Source: Faecalispora sporosphaeroides DSM 1294 (GTDB taxonomy: Bacteria > Bacillota > Clostridia > Oscillospirales > Acutalibacteraceae). From it: 64,000 bases of DNA. Positions 34,696 through 43,950 of this stretch are shown in pieces. A program made the translations under genes and the position numbers. Location of the stretch: NCBI GenBank assembly GCA_000383295.1, contig KB911070.1:62001-126000 (forward strand), written 5' to 3'. The notes under the pieces are model-generated. The model did not search any database, was not told the DNA's origin, and saw only the letters and a list, made by a program, of their open reading frames with translations. The first letter of the stretch is position 1. Every line of letters begins with the position of its first letter.

Positions 34696-36087
34696 ATGAA
34701 GCAGGATATTTTAGATCAGGTCAAACGCATCCATTTTGTCGGTATCGGCGGGTCGGGCATGTGCCCGCTGGCAGAAATTCTTCATCACGAGGGGTTCGAG
34801 CTGACCGGCTCCGACGTAAACGAATCCGACACGCTTGATAGAATCCGCTCTTACGGAATCCCCGTTTCAATGGGACACAGAGCCGAAAACATCGGCGACG
34901 CACAGCTTTTGGTATACACCGCGGCGGTCAAGCACGACAACCCCGAGCTGGTGGCCGCCGAAGAGCGCGGCATCCCCGTGGTGGAACGCTCCGTGATGCT
35001 GGGGATCGTCACCTGCCGGTACAAGAACTCCATCGCCGTTTCGGGCACGCACGGCAAAACGACCACCACCGCGATGATCACCCAGGTGTGCATTGACGGC
35101 GGTGCGGATCCGTCCGCGATCATCGGCGGAAAGCTGCCTGCGATTGGCGGGAACGGTCGTGTCGGCAAAAGCCAGACCATCATCTGCGAAGCCTGCGAAT
35201 ATGTGGATACCTTTCTTCAGCTGACCCCGGCGATCTCTGTGATCCTGAACATCGACGCCGATCATCTGGACTATTTCGGCACGCTGGAAAACATCATCAA
35301 ATCCTTTCATCAGTTCTCTTTGCAGACCAGCCGTCTGTTGGTGATCAACGGCGACGACCCGAACTGCCGCAAGGCGGTGGAGGGAATCCGGAACGCCAGA
35401 ATCATCACGTTTGGTATGAACCCCGACAACGACTACGCCGCAGGCGGAATCTCCGATCTGCCGCAGGCCTGCGAGAGCTTCTCGGTTTACAAGCACGGCG
35501 AAAAGCTTTCCGACGTTACGCTGTCTGTTCCGGGCAAGCACAATATTATGAACGCGCTGGCCGCGGCTGCGGTGGCGGATTATCTTGGGATCGACCCGAA
35601 AACGGCGGCGGAAAGCCTCGGCCGCTTTACCGGAGTTCACCGCCGCTTTGAAATACTGGGCAAATTCGACGGCGTGACCGTGGCAGATGATTTTGCACAC
35701 CACCCCACCGAGCTGACCGCCACGCTGACGGCAGCCTCCCGCATGGGGTTCCGCGCGGTATGGGCGCTGTTCCAGCCGCACACCTATTCGCGCACCTATC
35801 TGCTGCTCGACGACTTTGCCAAGGCGCTGTCCATCCCGGAGCACGTGGTGCTCTCCCCCATTCTGGCGGTACGTGAAACCAACACCTACCATATTTACTC
35901 CAGGGATCTTGCGGAAAAGGTTCCCGGCAGCGTCTGTCTTTCTTCCTTTGAAGAGATGGCGGACTATGCCATGTCGCACGCACAGCCGGGAGACTTGATT
36001 TTAACGCTGGGCGGCGGCGATATTTACAAGTGTGCGAATTTGATTGTGGAAAATTATCAGACGAAAGATTCTCTATTGAAAGCGTAA
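34696..36087 (+). CDS. murC: UDP-N-acetylmuramate--L-alanine ligase
   Basis: Cytoplasmic ATP-dependent ligase that adds L-Ala to UDP-MurNAc in peptidoglycan synthesis. The 463 residues carry the N-terminal Rossmann-like motif IHFVGIGGSGMCPLAEIL, the ATP loop SGTHGKTTTTAMI, the ECCEYVD-like ACEYVDTFL, VILNIDADHLDYFG and HPTELTATL. The ATG at 34696 follows AGGAG 10 nt upstream; an earlier ATG at 34633 lacks support. A TATAAT at 34596-34601 is the likely -10. It diverges from dpaA. Confidence 0.96.
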   Translation: MKQDILDQVKRIHFVGIGGSGMCPLAEILHHEGFELTGSDVNESDTLDRIRSYGIPVSMGHRAENIGDAQLLVYTAAVKHDNPELVAAEERGIPVVERSVMLGIVTCRYKNSIAVSGTHGKTTTTAMITQVCIDGGADPSAIIGGKLPAIGGNGRVGKSQTIICEACEYVDTFLQLTPAISVILNIDADHLDYFGTLENIIKSFHQFSLQTSRLLVINGDDPNCRKAVEGIRNARIITFGMNPDNDYAAGGISDLPQACESFSVYKHGEKLSDVTLSVPGKHNIMNALAAAAVADYLGIDPKTAAESLGRFTGVHRRFEILGKFDGVTVADDFAHHPTELTATLTAASRMGFRAVWALFQPHTYSRTYLLLDDFAKALSIPEHVVLSPILAVRETNTYHIYSRDLAEKVPGSVCLSSFEEMADYAMSHAQPGDLILTLGGGDIYKCANLIVENYQTKDSLLKA

Positions 36088-36127
36088 GAACTTTTAGAGA
36101 GTTTTCTACAGACGCAATTTTATTGAT

Positions 36128-36158
36128 GCCTGCCCTTCAAGTTGGGGCAGGCTTTTTT
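36128..36158 (+). terminator. Terminator after murC
   Basis: Arms GCCTGCCC and GGGCAGGC with a 9-nt loop, followed by TTTTTT. Confidence 0.88.
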
Positions 36159-36232
36159 ATATTCGATCAAACTTTTTTGCGGAAAATCGATTTTTTTCTG
36201 CCGGTTTCCTCACAATGTGAGTGCAAACATGA

Positions 36233-36297
36233 TCTGCCTGCTGGAGCAGGGTTTGCCCCTCGTGCCGGGGCAAGCCTGCACCAGCAGAAACCCTGGA
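36233..36297. other. Long imperfect hairpin in the murC-uxuA convergent gap
   Basis: CTGCTGG, GCAGG and TTGCCCC segments on the left pair with GGGGCAA, CCTGC and CCAGCAG on the right, giving about 20 bp with small bulges. It lies between two terminators (36128-36158 and 36420-36470), so it is not needed for termination. No gene in 36160-36419. Confidence 0.45.
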
Positions 36298-36416
36298 CAG
36301 AGAAAACTATTAAAAATAATCAGTTTTAGAAGGTTTTATAAAAGCTTTCCTTCGCGACGGAAGAAATGATTTCCTCCACCGAGTTGATTCGCGACGTGTG
36401 TGCAGGCTCAGCCTGT

Positions 36417-36470
36417 AAAAACAGCGGATGGGCCGCTTTCCCAATCGGGAAGCATGGCCCATCCGCTGTT
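36417..36470 (-). terminator. Terminator of the uxuA operon
   Basis: Fifteen-bp perfect arms (AACAGCGGATGGGCC and complement) around a secondary hairpin, followed on the minus strand by TTTT. It lies 16 nt after the uxuA stop. Confidence 0.88.
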
Positions 36471-36485
36471 CCATATGCTCAAATA

Positions 36486-37559
36486 TTACTTTGCACTCAT
36501 TTTTTCAATGGCTTCCCATAAGCCGTTCAGGTATGCGATGCCGAGCGCCCGGTCGTACAAGCCGTAGCCGGCGCGGCCCTTTTCATCCCAGATCATTCTG
36601 CCGTGGTCGGGGCGCACGTAGCCCTCAAAGCCAACGTCGTGGTAGGCCTTCATAATCTCGAACAGATCGAGAGAGCCGTCGGAGCTCAGGTGCGAGCTCT
36701 CATCGAACCTGCCGCGCTCGTGAATCTTGACATTGCGCACATGCGCAAAATGAATCCGGCTGCCAAAGCGGCGGATCAGCGCGGGAATGTCGTTGTCCGG
36801 GTTGGAGCCGAGCGAGCCGGAGCAGAGGGTCAGGCCATTGTATTTGCTGTCCACAAGGCCGAGAATCCGCTCCAGATTTTCCGCGTTGGTGGTGATACGG
36901 GGCAGGCCGAAAATATCCCACGGCGGGTCGTCCGGATGAATCGCCATTTTGATGTCGCATTCCTCGCACACGGGGATGATCCGCTCGAGAAAATACTTCA
37001 GGTTCGCGAACAGGTCGTCGTGAGAAATGCTCTTGTACTGCTCGAACAGCTTCTTGAGGCTGGCCATGCGCTCCGGCTCCCAGCCGGGCATTTCAAACCC
37101 GCCGGAATCCTTCTGAATTTCATCGGCCATTTTTTGCGGGTCGGTGATCTTGTCGATGACGGACTGATCATACGACAGCGCGTTGGAGCCGTCGGGCAGC
37201 ACCTTGGCCAGGTCGGAACGGGTCCAGTCGAACACCGGCATAAAGTTGTAACAGACGACCTTTACGCCGATTTCCTTTAAATTGCGCAGGGTCTGCTTGT
37301 AATTTTCAATATAGCGATCCCGAGTGGGCAGGCCCAGCTTGATGTCCTCATGAACATTGACGCTTTCGATCACTTCCAGCTCCAAACCGGCATCGTTGAC
37401 CTCCTTCTGGAGCGCCTTGATCTTTTCGAGCGGCCAGAGCTCCCCGGCGGGGACGTCCATCAGTGTGCCGACCACACCGGACACACCGGGAATCTGTCGG
37501 ATGTATTTCAGGGGAATCGGATCAAAACCGCTGCCATACCAGCGAAATGTCATTTTCAC
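36486..37559 (-). CDS. uxuA: Mannonate dehydratase
   Basis: Dehydrates D-mannonate to 2-keto-3-deoxygluconate, the last committed step of the Ashwell hexuronate pathway. The 357 residues show MTFRWYG at the N-terminus, [15 protein letters not shown], the metal-binding region [34 protein letters not shown] and HFAHVRNVK, all UxuA features. A GTG start at 37559 has AAGGAG about 10 nt upstream; an ATG at 37553 is possible. It is the final gene of the GntR-controlled operon, 252 nt after uxuB. Confidence 0.94.
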   Translation of the reverse strand: MKMTFRWYGSGFDPIPLKYIRQIPGVSGVVGTLMDVPAGELWPLEKIKALQKEVNDAGLELEVIESVNVHEDIKLGLPTRDRYIENYKQTLRNLKEIGVKVVCYNFMPVFDWTRSDLAKVLPDGSNALSYDQSVIDKITDPQKMADEIQKDSGGFEMPGWEPERMASLKKLFEQYKSISHDDLFANLKYFLERIIPVCEECDIKMAIHPDDPPWDIFGLPRITTNAENLERILGLVDSKYNGLTLCSGSLGSNPDNDIPALIRRFGSRIHFAHVRNVKIHERGRFDESSHLSSDGSLDLFEIMKAYHDVGFEGYVRPDHGRMIWDEKGRAGYGLYDRALGIAYLNGLWEAIEKMSAK

Positions 37560-37768
37560 GCCTTGTTCTCTCCTTCTTGTTTCAGAATGAATTCACTTTT
37601 CAATCGCCCGATGCAGGGATGCGGAACAAATTGAAAACGGAACAGCTTGAACGCGCACGGGCAGCCGTGCGCCGCCGTTCCAGCCAATCGGCACCTGAAC
37701 CATGCGTTGCGGCAATTCCCTGCAGCTTGAAATCCGGGCGGTTTTCAGGTGAACCGACAATATCACCG

Positions 37769-37803
37769 TTTCTTTCCCCGCCCGCGGTGGAAAAAGAAAC
37801 GGA
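37769..37803 (-). promoter_or_regulatory. Hairpin in the uxuB-uxuA gap
   Basis: Minus-strand arms CCGTTTCTTT and AAAGAAACGG enclose a GC-rich inner part. There is no T-run after it, so it may be an mRNA-stabilising or processing hairpin. The rest of 37560-37811 has no gene. Confidence 0.4.
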
Positions 37804-37811
37804 TCGCTTTT

Positions 37812-39425
37812 TTAAAGTCCATACCGCTTCAGAGTCTCGCGCACCGCGTGAGGCCCTGCAATCAGCTCCTGGAACATGCCTTCCACCTTTTCGCCAAGGC
37901 CCGCCCGGTACAGGTTGACGCCGAACACCGCTTCGTTCTCCAGCACCGGGCGCAGCTGGCCGCGATACGATGCGGGATTGCCCAGCTCGATTCCCTGCAA
38001 ATACTGCCGCAGCTGCTCGCGCATGGGGTCGGCGCTGACCTCCATCGGCTGACCGTTGTCGTCAAGGGCCAGCAGGTAGCGCAGCCAGCCGGCGAGCGCC
38101 AGCGGAATATAGACCAGATCGCCGGGATTGAGCCCTTCGCGGCTCTGATACGCGCGGATGGTCTCGCCGAACCGGATTGCGACCTTCTGGGAGGTATCTG
38201 TGGCGATTCGCTGCGGCGTGTCGGGAATAAAACGGTTCGGCAGGCGCTGGTCGATCACCTCGTGGATAAACTCCATGGGGTGAATGATACCGGGGTCTAC
38301 CACCACCGGCATTCCCTCGTCGTAGCCGATTCGCTCCACCAACTTTTTAAGCTGCGGATCAGCCATTTCCGCCGCGATGGAATCGTAGCCCAGCAGGCAG
38401 CCGTACACCGCCAGCGCGGTATGCAGGGGGTTCAGGCAGGTGGTCACCTTCATGCGCTCGGTATTTTCCACGGTAGTGCGGTCTGTAAAATAGACACCCG
38501 CTTTCTCCAGCGCGGGGCGGCCGTTCGGAAACTGATCCTCCACCACCAGGTATTGCGCAACCTCCGCGTTGACGAATGGAGCGATAAAGGTCTTTTTCTC
38601 CGTGATGACGGGGGCCATCGCCTCCAGGCCGTCCTGTTCCAGCGCCTGCTGCACCACCGGCGAAGGGCGGGGAGTGATTTTATCGATCATCGACCACGGG
38701 AATCCCACTTTTGCCGGGTTTTCCATATACGCGGCAAACTCCGCCGGAACAAATCCGTTCTGCCGCCAGGCCCGGACGACCTCCAGCACGGAGGAGGATA
38801 GCTTTTCGCCGTTGTGCGAGCAGTTGTCCATACTGACAAAGGCGACCGGCAGCTCGCCCGCCCGGTAACGCTCATAGGCCAGTGCGGCCACGATCGCCAT
38901 CGCGTGATGCGGAGCCCCGGGGCCGGCCTGCAAATCCTCGCGTACCACAGGCAGCAGCTCACCCTTCATGTCGCGCAGAGCGTAGCCCTTTTCCGTAATG
39001 GTAAAGCTGACCATCTGCAGCGATGGGCTGCGGAAAATCCGCTTGAGCTCGTTCCAGTCCCGCTCCCTTTTCGGCGAGGCGGAAAGGCCGCAGGCGATGC
39101 TGCCCACCACGGTCTTGTCGAGGCGGCCGTCCGGGTTCATCAGCACCAAAAGCGCCAGATGATCGTACGGCTGGTAAATCTTCTCGATGATCTCATCGTC
39201 GAAGGTTTCTGCCGCAATGATTCCGGTGGCGGCAGAGCCGCCTTCCAGCAGGCGCTGCTGGAGCTCGGCGATAAAGCCGCGGAAAATATTTCCCGCGCCG
39301 AAATGCACCCATTGCGGCTGTGTTTCGGTTTGCGCACGCATCGCGTCTATGTCGAACCGGGGCAGGCGAATACCGGACCGCTCCCACTCCTCCTGCCGAC
39401 GAATTCCCTCTCTGCTTAGCTTCAT
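37812..39425 (-). CDS. uxuB: Fructuronate reductase / mannitol dehydrogenase family
   Basis: NAD-dependent polyol dehydrogenase family protein that, in this context, would reduce D-fructuronate to D-mannonate. The 537 residues have an N-terminal dinucleotide-binding part (VHFGAGNIFRGFI), the SMDNCSHNGEKL stretch, FPWSMIDKITPRPS and the catalytic KVTTCLNPLHTALAVYG region with the family Lys and His. It is longer than mannitol dehydrogenases of about 490 residues, as is usual for the Clostridial UxuB group. The ATG at 39425 has AGGAG 8 nt upstream. UxuA follows. Confidence 0.88.
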   Translation of the reverse strand: MKLSREGIRRQEEWERSGIRLPRFDIDAMRAQTETQPQWVHFGAGNIFRGFIAELQQRLLEGGSAATGIIAAETFDDEIIEKIYQPYDHLALLVLMNPDGRLDKTVVGSIACGLSASPKRERDWNELKRIFRSPSLQMVSFTITEKGYALRDMKGELLPVVREDLQAGPGAPHHAMAIVAALAYERYRAGELPVAFVSMDNCSHNGEKLSSSVLEVVRAWRQNGFVPAEFAAYMENPAKVGFPWSMIDKITPRPSPVVQQALEQDGLEAMAPVITEKKTFIAPFVNAEVAQYLVVEDQFPNGRPALEKAGVYFTDRTTVENTERMKVTTCLNPLHTALAVYGCLLGYDSIAAEMADPQLKKLVERIGYDEGMPVVVDPGIIHPMEFIHEVIDQRLPNRFIPDTPQRIATDTSQKVAIRFGETIRAYQSREGLNPGDLVYIPLALAGWLRYLLALDDNGQPMEVSADPMREQLRQYLQGIELGNPASYRGQLRPVLENEAVFGVNLYRAGLGEKVEGMFQELIAGPHAVRETLKRYGL

Positions 39426-39499
39426 GTTCATTTCTCCTTTTGGCTCCTGTCATGCGAATGTTATCGCACCGTTTTTTCGGGCAGTTACGCTTTCACAAA

Positions 39500-40798
39500 T
39501 CAGCCCCCAAGCCATCTCAAGGGGACCTCGACCAGTGCTGGCACAAGCGCCAGCAGGAAGCACAGGATCGTCTGCGCTATAAAATACGGCATGGTCGGCA
39601 TAATGATTTTATCCATTTTCACTTTGCCGGTGGCGCACGCCACATTTAGAACGGGCCCGACAGGGGGAGACGTCAAACCCAAAACGTTCATCAGCACAAA
39701 CACGATTCCGAAATACACCGGGTCGATTCCCGCGGCCCTCACCAGCGGGAGCATAATGGGCGTGAGAATCAGAATGCTCGGCACCACGTCCATGGCAAGG
39801 CCCACAACGACGACAATGCACATCAGTACGAGCATCAGGAGCGTGGGCCTTTCCACCAGGCCCTCCAGTCCGGACGTCATCATCTGCGGAATGCGTGAGA
39901 TCGTCATAAAGTAGGCGGCGCAGTTGGCGGCCGCCGCGAGGAACATCACCACGGCGGACATCTTCGCCGACGAAACGAACGCTTTCATCAAATCCGCAAT
40001 TTTCATCTCGCGGTAGACGAACAGGCCGATCAGGATCGCGTAGACGCAGGCGATCACGCCTGCTTCTGTTGCTGTGAAATAGCCGGAGCGCAGGCCGGCG
40101 AGGATAATCACCGGGAGGAACAGCGCCCACATGCCGTCGAGGATAATTTTCACCGCTTCCTTCGGCGACGGCTTCGACACGGTCTCCGTATCCGGTACAA
40201 CGCCCTTTTTGCGGGAAACAAAGAACCACACCACGCTGGCGATGATCGTGAGGTAAACGGCCGGCGCAATGCCGCCCATGAACAGGGACTTGATCGATAC
40301 GCCCGCCGCAATGCCGTACACAATCATCGGCACCGACGGCGGCATGATCGGCGCGACCAGGTTCGCGCTTGCGGTAAGCGCGGCGGCTTTCTCGCGGTTA
40401 TAGCCGGAATTCGCCATCATCGGGATCAAAATCGCGCCCAGCGCGGCACAGGCTGCAACGGCGGAGCCGACCAGCGAGGCGAACATAAGGCACGCGAGGA
40501 TTGTAACATAGCCCAATCCGCCGCGCACACGCCCGATAAAGATATTGCAGAACGCAATGATGCGCTTCGTCAGTCCGCCGCGGTTCATGATTTCGCCCGC
40601 CAGTACGAAGAACGGCAGCGCCATCATGGTAACGGAATCCGACCCCTGCATTAATGTACGAGCGATAATCGTCGGGTTTGCGTCGCCGCCGCCAAGCGCC
40701 AGCGCTGTTGCCACGGCGCACAGCAGCAGGGCCACGGCGATCGGCAGCCCGATCAGAATGCCCACAAGCATGGAGGCAATAAATACGGCAATAATCAT
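39500..40798 (-). CDS. TRAP transporter large permease (DctM)
   Basis: A 432-residue membrane protein with about twelve hydrophobic segments that carries the ion-driven transport step of a TRAP importer. Features: IAVFIASMLVGILIGLPIAVAL, SVTMMALPFFVLAGEIMNRGGL, NLVAPIMPPSVPMIVYGI and GLTSPPVGPVLNVACA are DctM signatures. Its start overlaps the DctQ stop by 4 nt (ATGA). The genomic setting points to an aldonate or hexuronate substrate. Confidence 0.93.
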   Translation of the reverse strand: MIIAVFIASMLVGILIGLPIAVALLLCAVATALALGGGDANPTIIARTLMQGSDSVTMMALPFFVLAGEIMNRGGLTKRIIAFCNIFIGRVRGGLGYVTILACLMFASLVGSAVAACAALGAILIPMMANSGYNREKAAALTASANLVAPIMPPSVPMIVYGIAAGVSIKSLFMGGIAPAVYLTIIASVVWFFVSRKKGVVPDTETVSKPSPKEAVKIILDGMWALFLPVIILAGLRSGYFTATEAGVIACVYAILIGLFVYREMKIADLMKAFVSSAKMSAVVMFLAAAANCAAYFMTISRIPQMMTSGLEGLVERPTLLMLVLMCIVVVVGLAMDVVPSILILTPIMLPLVRAAGIDPVYFGIVFVLMNVLGLTSPPVGPVLNVACATGKVKMDKIIMPTMPYFIAQTILCFLLALVPALVEVPLRWLGG

Positions 40799-41373
40799 TG
40801 CAGACCGGCCCCTTCCCCTAATTCTTCGTCGTCAGAGAGCGCGTCGTCCTCACCATGATCCCCGAACAGCTCCAATACGGATTCTTTCAGGAAGAACATA
40901 CGGTACAGGTTTACCAGTGAAATAATGATCACCGAAACGCCAAGCAGGACACCGGCAAAATGCACCAGAAAAACCGGGAAGTGTGTCGCGACCCAAAAGT
41001 CGTTGCGATTCTTCCACGCGTTTTGAAACGCGCCCGTCGCCAATACTCCCATCAGCCAAATGATCGTGCCCTGAATCACCACGTACAGAGCTTTCTGAGG
41101 CATGGGTGGAATCTTGTTGATCAGCGTGTCGATCATCAGATGGCGGTTTTCGCGTGCGGCTATGATCGAGCCCAAATAGACCAGATAAATAAAACAGATG
41201 CGCGCCACTTCTTCCGTCCACGCAAAGCCCAGATTGAACTGACGCAGGATCACGTTTAAAAAGGTGAAAAAAATCATGACGCCCAGAAAGATCGCGATGA
41301 CAATCTCTATGACATGAAACAATTTGTCTACGGCCTTCCCGAATCCACTCGACTTATGATTGCTGCCGGGCAT
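40795..41373 (-). CDS. TRAP transporter small permease (DctQ)
   Basis: A 192-residue protein with four hydrophobic segments, motif FAWTEEVARICFIYLVYLG and RHLMIDTLI, matching DctQ. It scaffolds the DctM subunit in the membrane. The ATG at 41373 has AGGAGGGG upstream. The C-terminal 25 residues are very acidic, unusual for the family. Lies between the binding protein and DctM genes. Confidence 0.92.
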   Translation of the reverse strand: MPGSNHKSSGFGKAVDKLFHVIEIVIAIFLGVMIFFTFLNVILRQFNLGFAWTEEVARICFIYLVYLGSIIAARENRHLMIDTLINKIPPMPQKALYVVIQGTIIWLMGVLATGAFQNAWKNRNDFWVATHFPVFLVHFAGVLLGVSVIIISLVNLYRMFFLKESVLELFGDHGEDDALSDDEELGEGAGLQ

Positions 41374-41397
41374 AAATCCCCCTCCTCTTCGATACAC

Positions 41398-41430
41398 AAG
41401 ACCGTACCCGGATGAACGGGCACGGTCTTG
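41398..41430 (-). promoter_or_regulatory. Intercistronic hairpin between dctP and dctQ
   Basis: Arms AAGACCGTGCCCG and CGGGTACGGTCTT with a 6-nt loop, in the gap after dctP and without a T-run on the minus strand. Likely protects the dctP mRNA 3' end so that the binding protein is made in excess. Confidence 0.5.
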
Positions 41431-41441
41431 CTCAAATGAAA

Positions 41442-42509
41442 TTACTGAACGGCCTTGATTTCTTCGGTCAATTTTTTCGCCCAGTCGTTCTCAGCGAGAA
41501 GCTTGTTGATGGTGGGCTGAATTTTTTCGATGATTTTCGCCCGGTCTTCTTCGGAGCAGGCGGTTACGGTCACGCCGGCGTCTATCAGCGTTTGCCGATC
41601 TTTATCAACGGAGGCAATGTAGTCGTCCCACGCCTGAGCGGCGGCCGCTTTGGCCGCGTCGCGGATGATCTGGCGCTGATTCTCAGACATTTCCCCGAGC
41701 TTATCCGTATTCGCAACGATTTCGAGGGTGGCAACAATGTGGTTGGTTTCGTAGAGATACTTCTGAACTTCCTGGAAGTTCTGGGCAAGCACCGTTACCA
41801 TGCCGTTGTCCTGCCCGTCTACGGTGCCGGTTTCCAGCGCGGTGAACAGCTCGCCGAGCGGAATAACCGTTGCGGAGGCTCCAAGGTTCTGAGCAATGCC
41901 GACATGAATGGGGTTGTTGGGCATGCGGAATTTCTGGCCCGCAAAGTCCTCAACGCTCGTCAGCTTCTTGTTTGAGGTAAAGGTACGCGCGGAGTTGGGG
42001 CCCCAGCCGAGCAGCTCCACCTCGGGGAATTTTTCGTGGAACTTTGCGCCCACTTCGTCTGCGACCGGGCCCGTCCAGACCTTTTTCGCGTGGTCGAGGT
42101 CACGGTACAGGAACGGCCAGTCGGAAATCAGCATCATCGGGAACTCCTGGTTCATCGGGGTGCCGACCACCGTAAAGTCTACGGAGCCGTCGCGCACGGA
42201 CTGCCAGAGAGCGGCTTCGTCGCCCAGCAGGCCGTCGTGGTAAACATCCACCTTCATCTTGCCGCCGGACTTTTCTTCGATCTGCTTCTTAAAGACGTTG
42301 TCAAGGGCCGCCGCCATGGGGTGCGTGGCGCCCCAGTTGTCGCCGATTTTCAGGCTAAACTCCTTTTCCTCCGCGCCGCCTGCGTCTGCGGTGCCTGCGG
42401 TGCCGCCGCACGCCGTCGCGAGCGAAGCGATCATCGCAACCGCCAGAATGCTGGAAAACAACTTTTTCACCGTCGGTTTCCCTCCCGAACTCTCAAAAAA
42501 CTTTTTCAT
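41442..42509 (-). CDS. TRAP transporter solute-binding lipoprotein (DctP)
   Basis: A 355-residue extracytoplasmic binding protein. The signal segment ends in the lipobox SLATAC, so the protein is tethered outside the membrane. The mature part shows the DctP hallmarks HPMAAALDNVFKKQIEEKSGGK, a conserved Arg in GQKFRMPNNPIH for carboxylate binding, GELFTALETGTVDGQDN and ETNHI. It captures an organic or sugar acid and delivers it to DctQM. AGGAGGAG precedes the start. Confidence 0.94.
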   Translation of the reverse strand: MKKFFESSGGKPTVKKLFSSILAVAMIASLATACGGTAGTADAGGAEEKEFSLKIGDNWGATHPMAAALDNVFKKQIEEKSGGKMKVDVYHDGLLGDEAALWQSVRDGSVDFTVVGTPMNQEFPMMLISDWPFLYRDLDHAKKVWTGPVADEVGAKFHEKFPEVELLGWGPNSARTFTSNKKLTSVEDFAGQKFRMPNNPIHVGIAQNLGASATVIPLGELFTALETGTVDGQDNGMVTVLAQNFQEVQKYLYETNHIVATLEIVANTDKLGEMSENQRQIIRDAAKAAAAQAWDDYIASVDKDRQTLIDAGVTVTACSEEDRAKIIEKIQPTINKLLAENDWAKKLTEEIKAVQ

Positions 42510-42598
42510 TCTTGAACTCCTCCTGTTTTTCTCACATTCTATCTTTAGCGGCTCCGAAATTTCTCCGCCGCTAAATTCCTGTTTTGAAAAAATAACGC

Positions 42599-43624
42599 TT
42601 ATTCCCCAAACACAATAACCATCTTCTTCATGTCCTTTACCGGATGCAGCATGTTCTGAAACACCTGGTCCACCTGATCGAAGGGGATGTAGTGGCTGAC
42701 CATGCCGTCCAGCTGGAATTTACCCTGTGCAAAGTTCCGGATGGTGGGCTCAAACTGACCGCTGGACATTCTGGTGCCGATGATCGAAAGCTCCCGCGCG
42801 TTGATCATCGCCTGTGTGATCCCTTCCGGCTCCGTGCAAAAGCCCAGGGGAACAATGGTCGCTCCGTTTGCGGGAATCCCCTGTTCCAGCACCGCGGTGA
42901 GCGAGCCCGGATAGCACGCGGAATCGAAAATCACGTCGACCCCGGCCCCATTTGTAAATTTCTGAACGCACTCCCGAAGATTGTGCACCTTTGTATTGAC
43001 AACGGAATCGGCGCCGTATTCCTTCGCGCGCTTCAGGGAGCTTTCGTTGATGTCGGCACAAATCACGCGGCAGCCCTTCTGCTTTAAGGTTTGCAGAATC
43101 ACCGCGCCGATGGTTCCGCTGCCCAGCACCAGCACGGACTCTCCGCCCTGAATTCCGGCCCGCCCGGTGCAGTGGCCGCCAATGGCAAAGGGCTCGATCA
43201 GCGCAGCTTCACGATAGGTAATCCCTTTTGGCAGAACGTAAACCTCATGCTCCGGCACGGCAAAATATTCCCTCCAGCCGCCGTCGATCGCAGCGCCGCG
43301 CGCCTTTACCGTTTGGCAGATATTTCTGCGTCCGCTCAGGCACTGCGGGCAGTGACCGCAGGCAACCACCAGATCGACCACCACGGCGTCGCCGGGGCGG
43401 ACGGAGGTTACGTTCCTGCCCACCTCCACCACAACGCCGGCATTCTCATGGCCGGGAATGCGGGGATACACCGCATTGGGGTTTTCGCCCAAAAATAAAT
43501 GAAAATCGGAACCGCACACGCCGGCCGCCTTCATTTGAATCAACACTTCTCCGTCGCCGGGTTTCGGCACGGGAGCCTGTCGCACTTCAAACTGCCGGGG
43601 CCCGGTAATGACTACTTCTTTCAA
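42599..43624 (-). CDS. Zinc-dependent dehydrogenase, L-gulonate 5-dehydrogenase-like
   Basis: A 341-residue MDR-type dehydrogenase. Catalytic zinc ligands are in AAGVCGSDFH and GHENAG, structural zinc Cys in CGHCPQCLSGRRNIC, and the NAD loop is GSGTIGAVI. It resembles RspB/LgoD enzymes that oxidise L-gulonate to fructuronate; fructuronate is the UxuB substrate encoded downstream. The start is TTG at 43624, 8 nt after AAGGGTGG. It is the first gene of the operon, divergent from gntR. Other sugar-acid or polyol substrates are possible. Confidence 0.82.
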   Translation of the reverse strand: MKEVVITGPRQFEVRQAPVPKPGDGEVLIQMKAAGVCGSDFHLFLGENPNAVYPRIPGHENAGVVVEVGRNVTSVRPGDAVVVDLVVACGHCPQCLSGRRNICQTVKARGAAIDGGWREYFAVPEHEVYVLPKGITYREAALIEPFAIGGHCTGRAGIQGGESVLVLGSGTIGAVILQTLKQKGCRVICADINESSLKRAKEYGADSVVNTKVHNLRECVQKFTNGAGVDVIFDSACYPGSLTAVLEQGIPANGATIVPLGFCTEPEGITQAMINARELSIIGTRMSSGQFEPTIRNFAQGKFQLDGMVSHYIPFDQVDQVFQNMLHPVKDMKKMVIVFGE

Positions 43625-43815
43625 GATTGTGACCACCCTTCACATTTCCATAATATATATACCATGTTGAATATTACATTAATATATTAACCTGATATAA
43701 CTGCCTGTCATGTTAAATATAGCATAGTTAAAGGCGACAGTCTATGAGTATATTCTACAAAATGCCGCTCTGTTGTTTATGAATTTGGCCAAAAAGCCGA
43801 TTTTTTAACATGGGC

Positions 43816-43827
43816 GCATTGCAATGC
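43816..43827. promoter_or_regulatory. GntR operator candidate 1
   Basis: Perfect palindrome GCATTGCAATGC in the divergent gap between the dehydrogenase and gntR genes. Its centre is 49 bp from the second site. Confidence 0.65.
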
Positions 43828-43864
43828 CGCATAAATTTTTTCATCCCCTCTTGTATTACAGTGC

Positions 43865-43897
43865 GTATTGCAATACAATATATTAGACAAATATGTT
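43865..43897. promoter_or_regulatory. GntR operator candidate 2 overlapping the gntR promoter
   Basis: Perfect palindrome GTATTGCAATAC (43865-43876), sharing the core ATTGCAAT with site 1. It contains TTGCAA (43869-43874), which with TATGTT (43892-43897) at 17-nt spacing could be the gntR promoter, so binding would block it. Confidence 0.6.
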
Positions 43898-43950
43898 AGG
43901 AATAATTTTTTTCGATTCCATCGTCCACTTTCATTCAAGGAGGGGCATTT

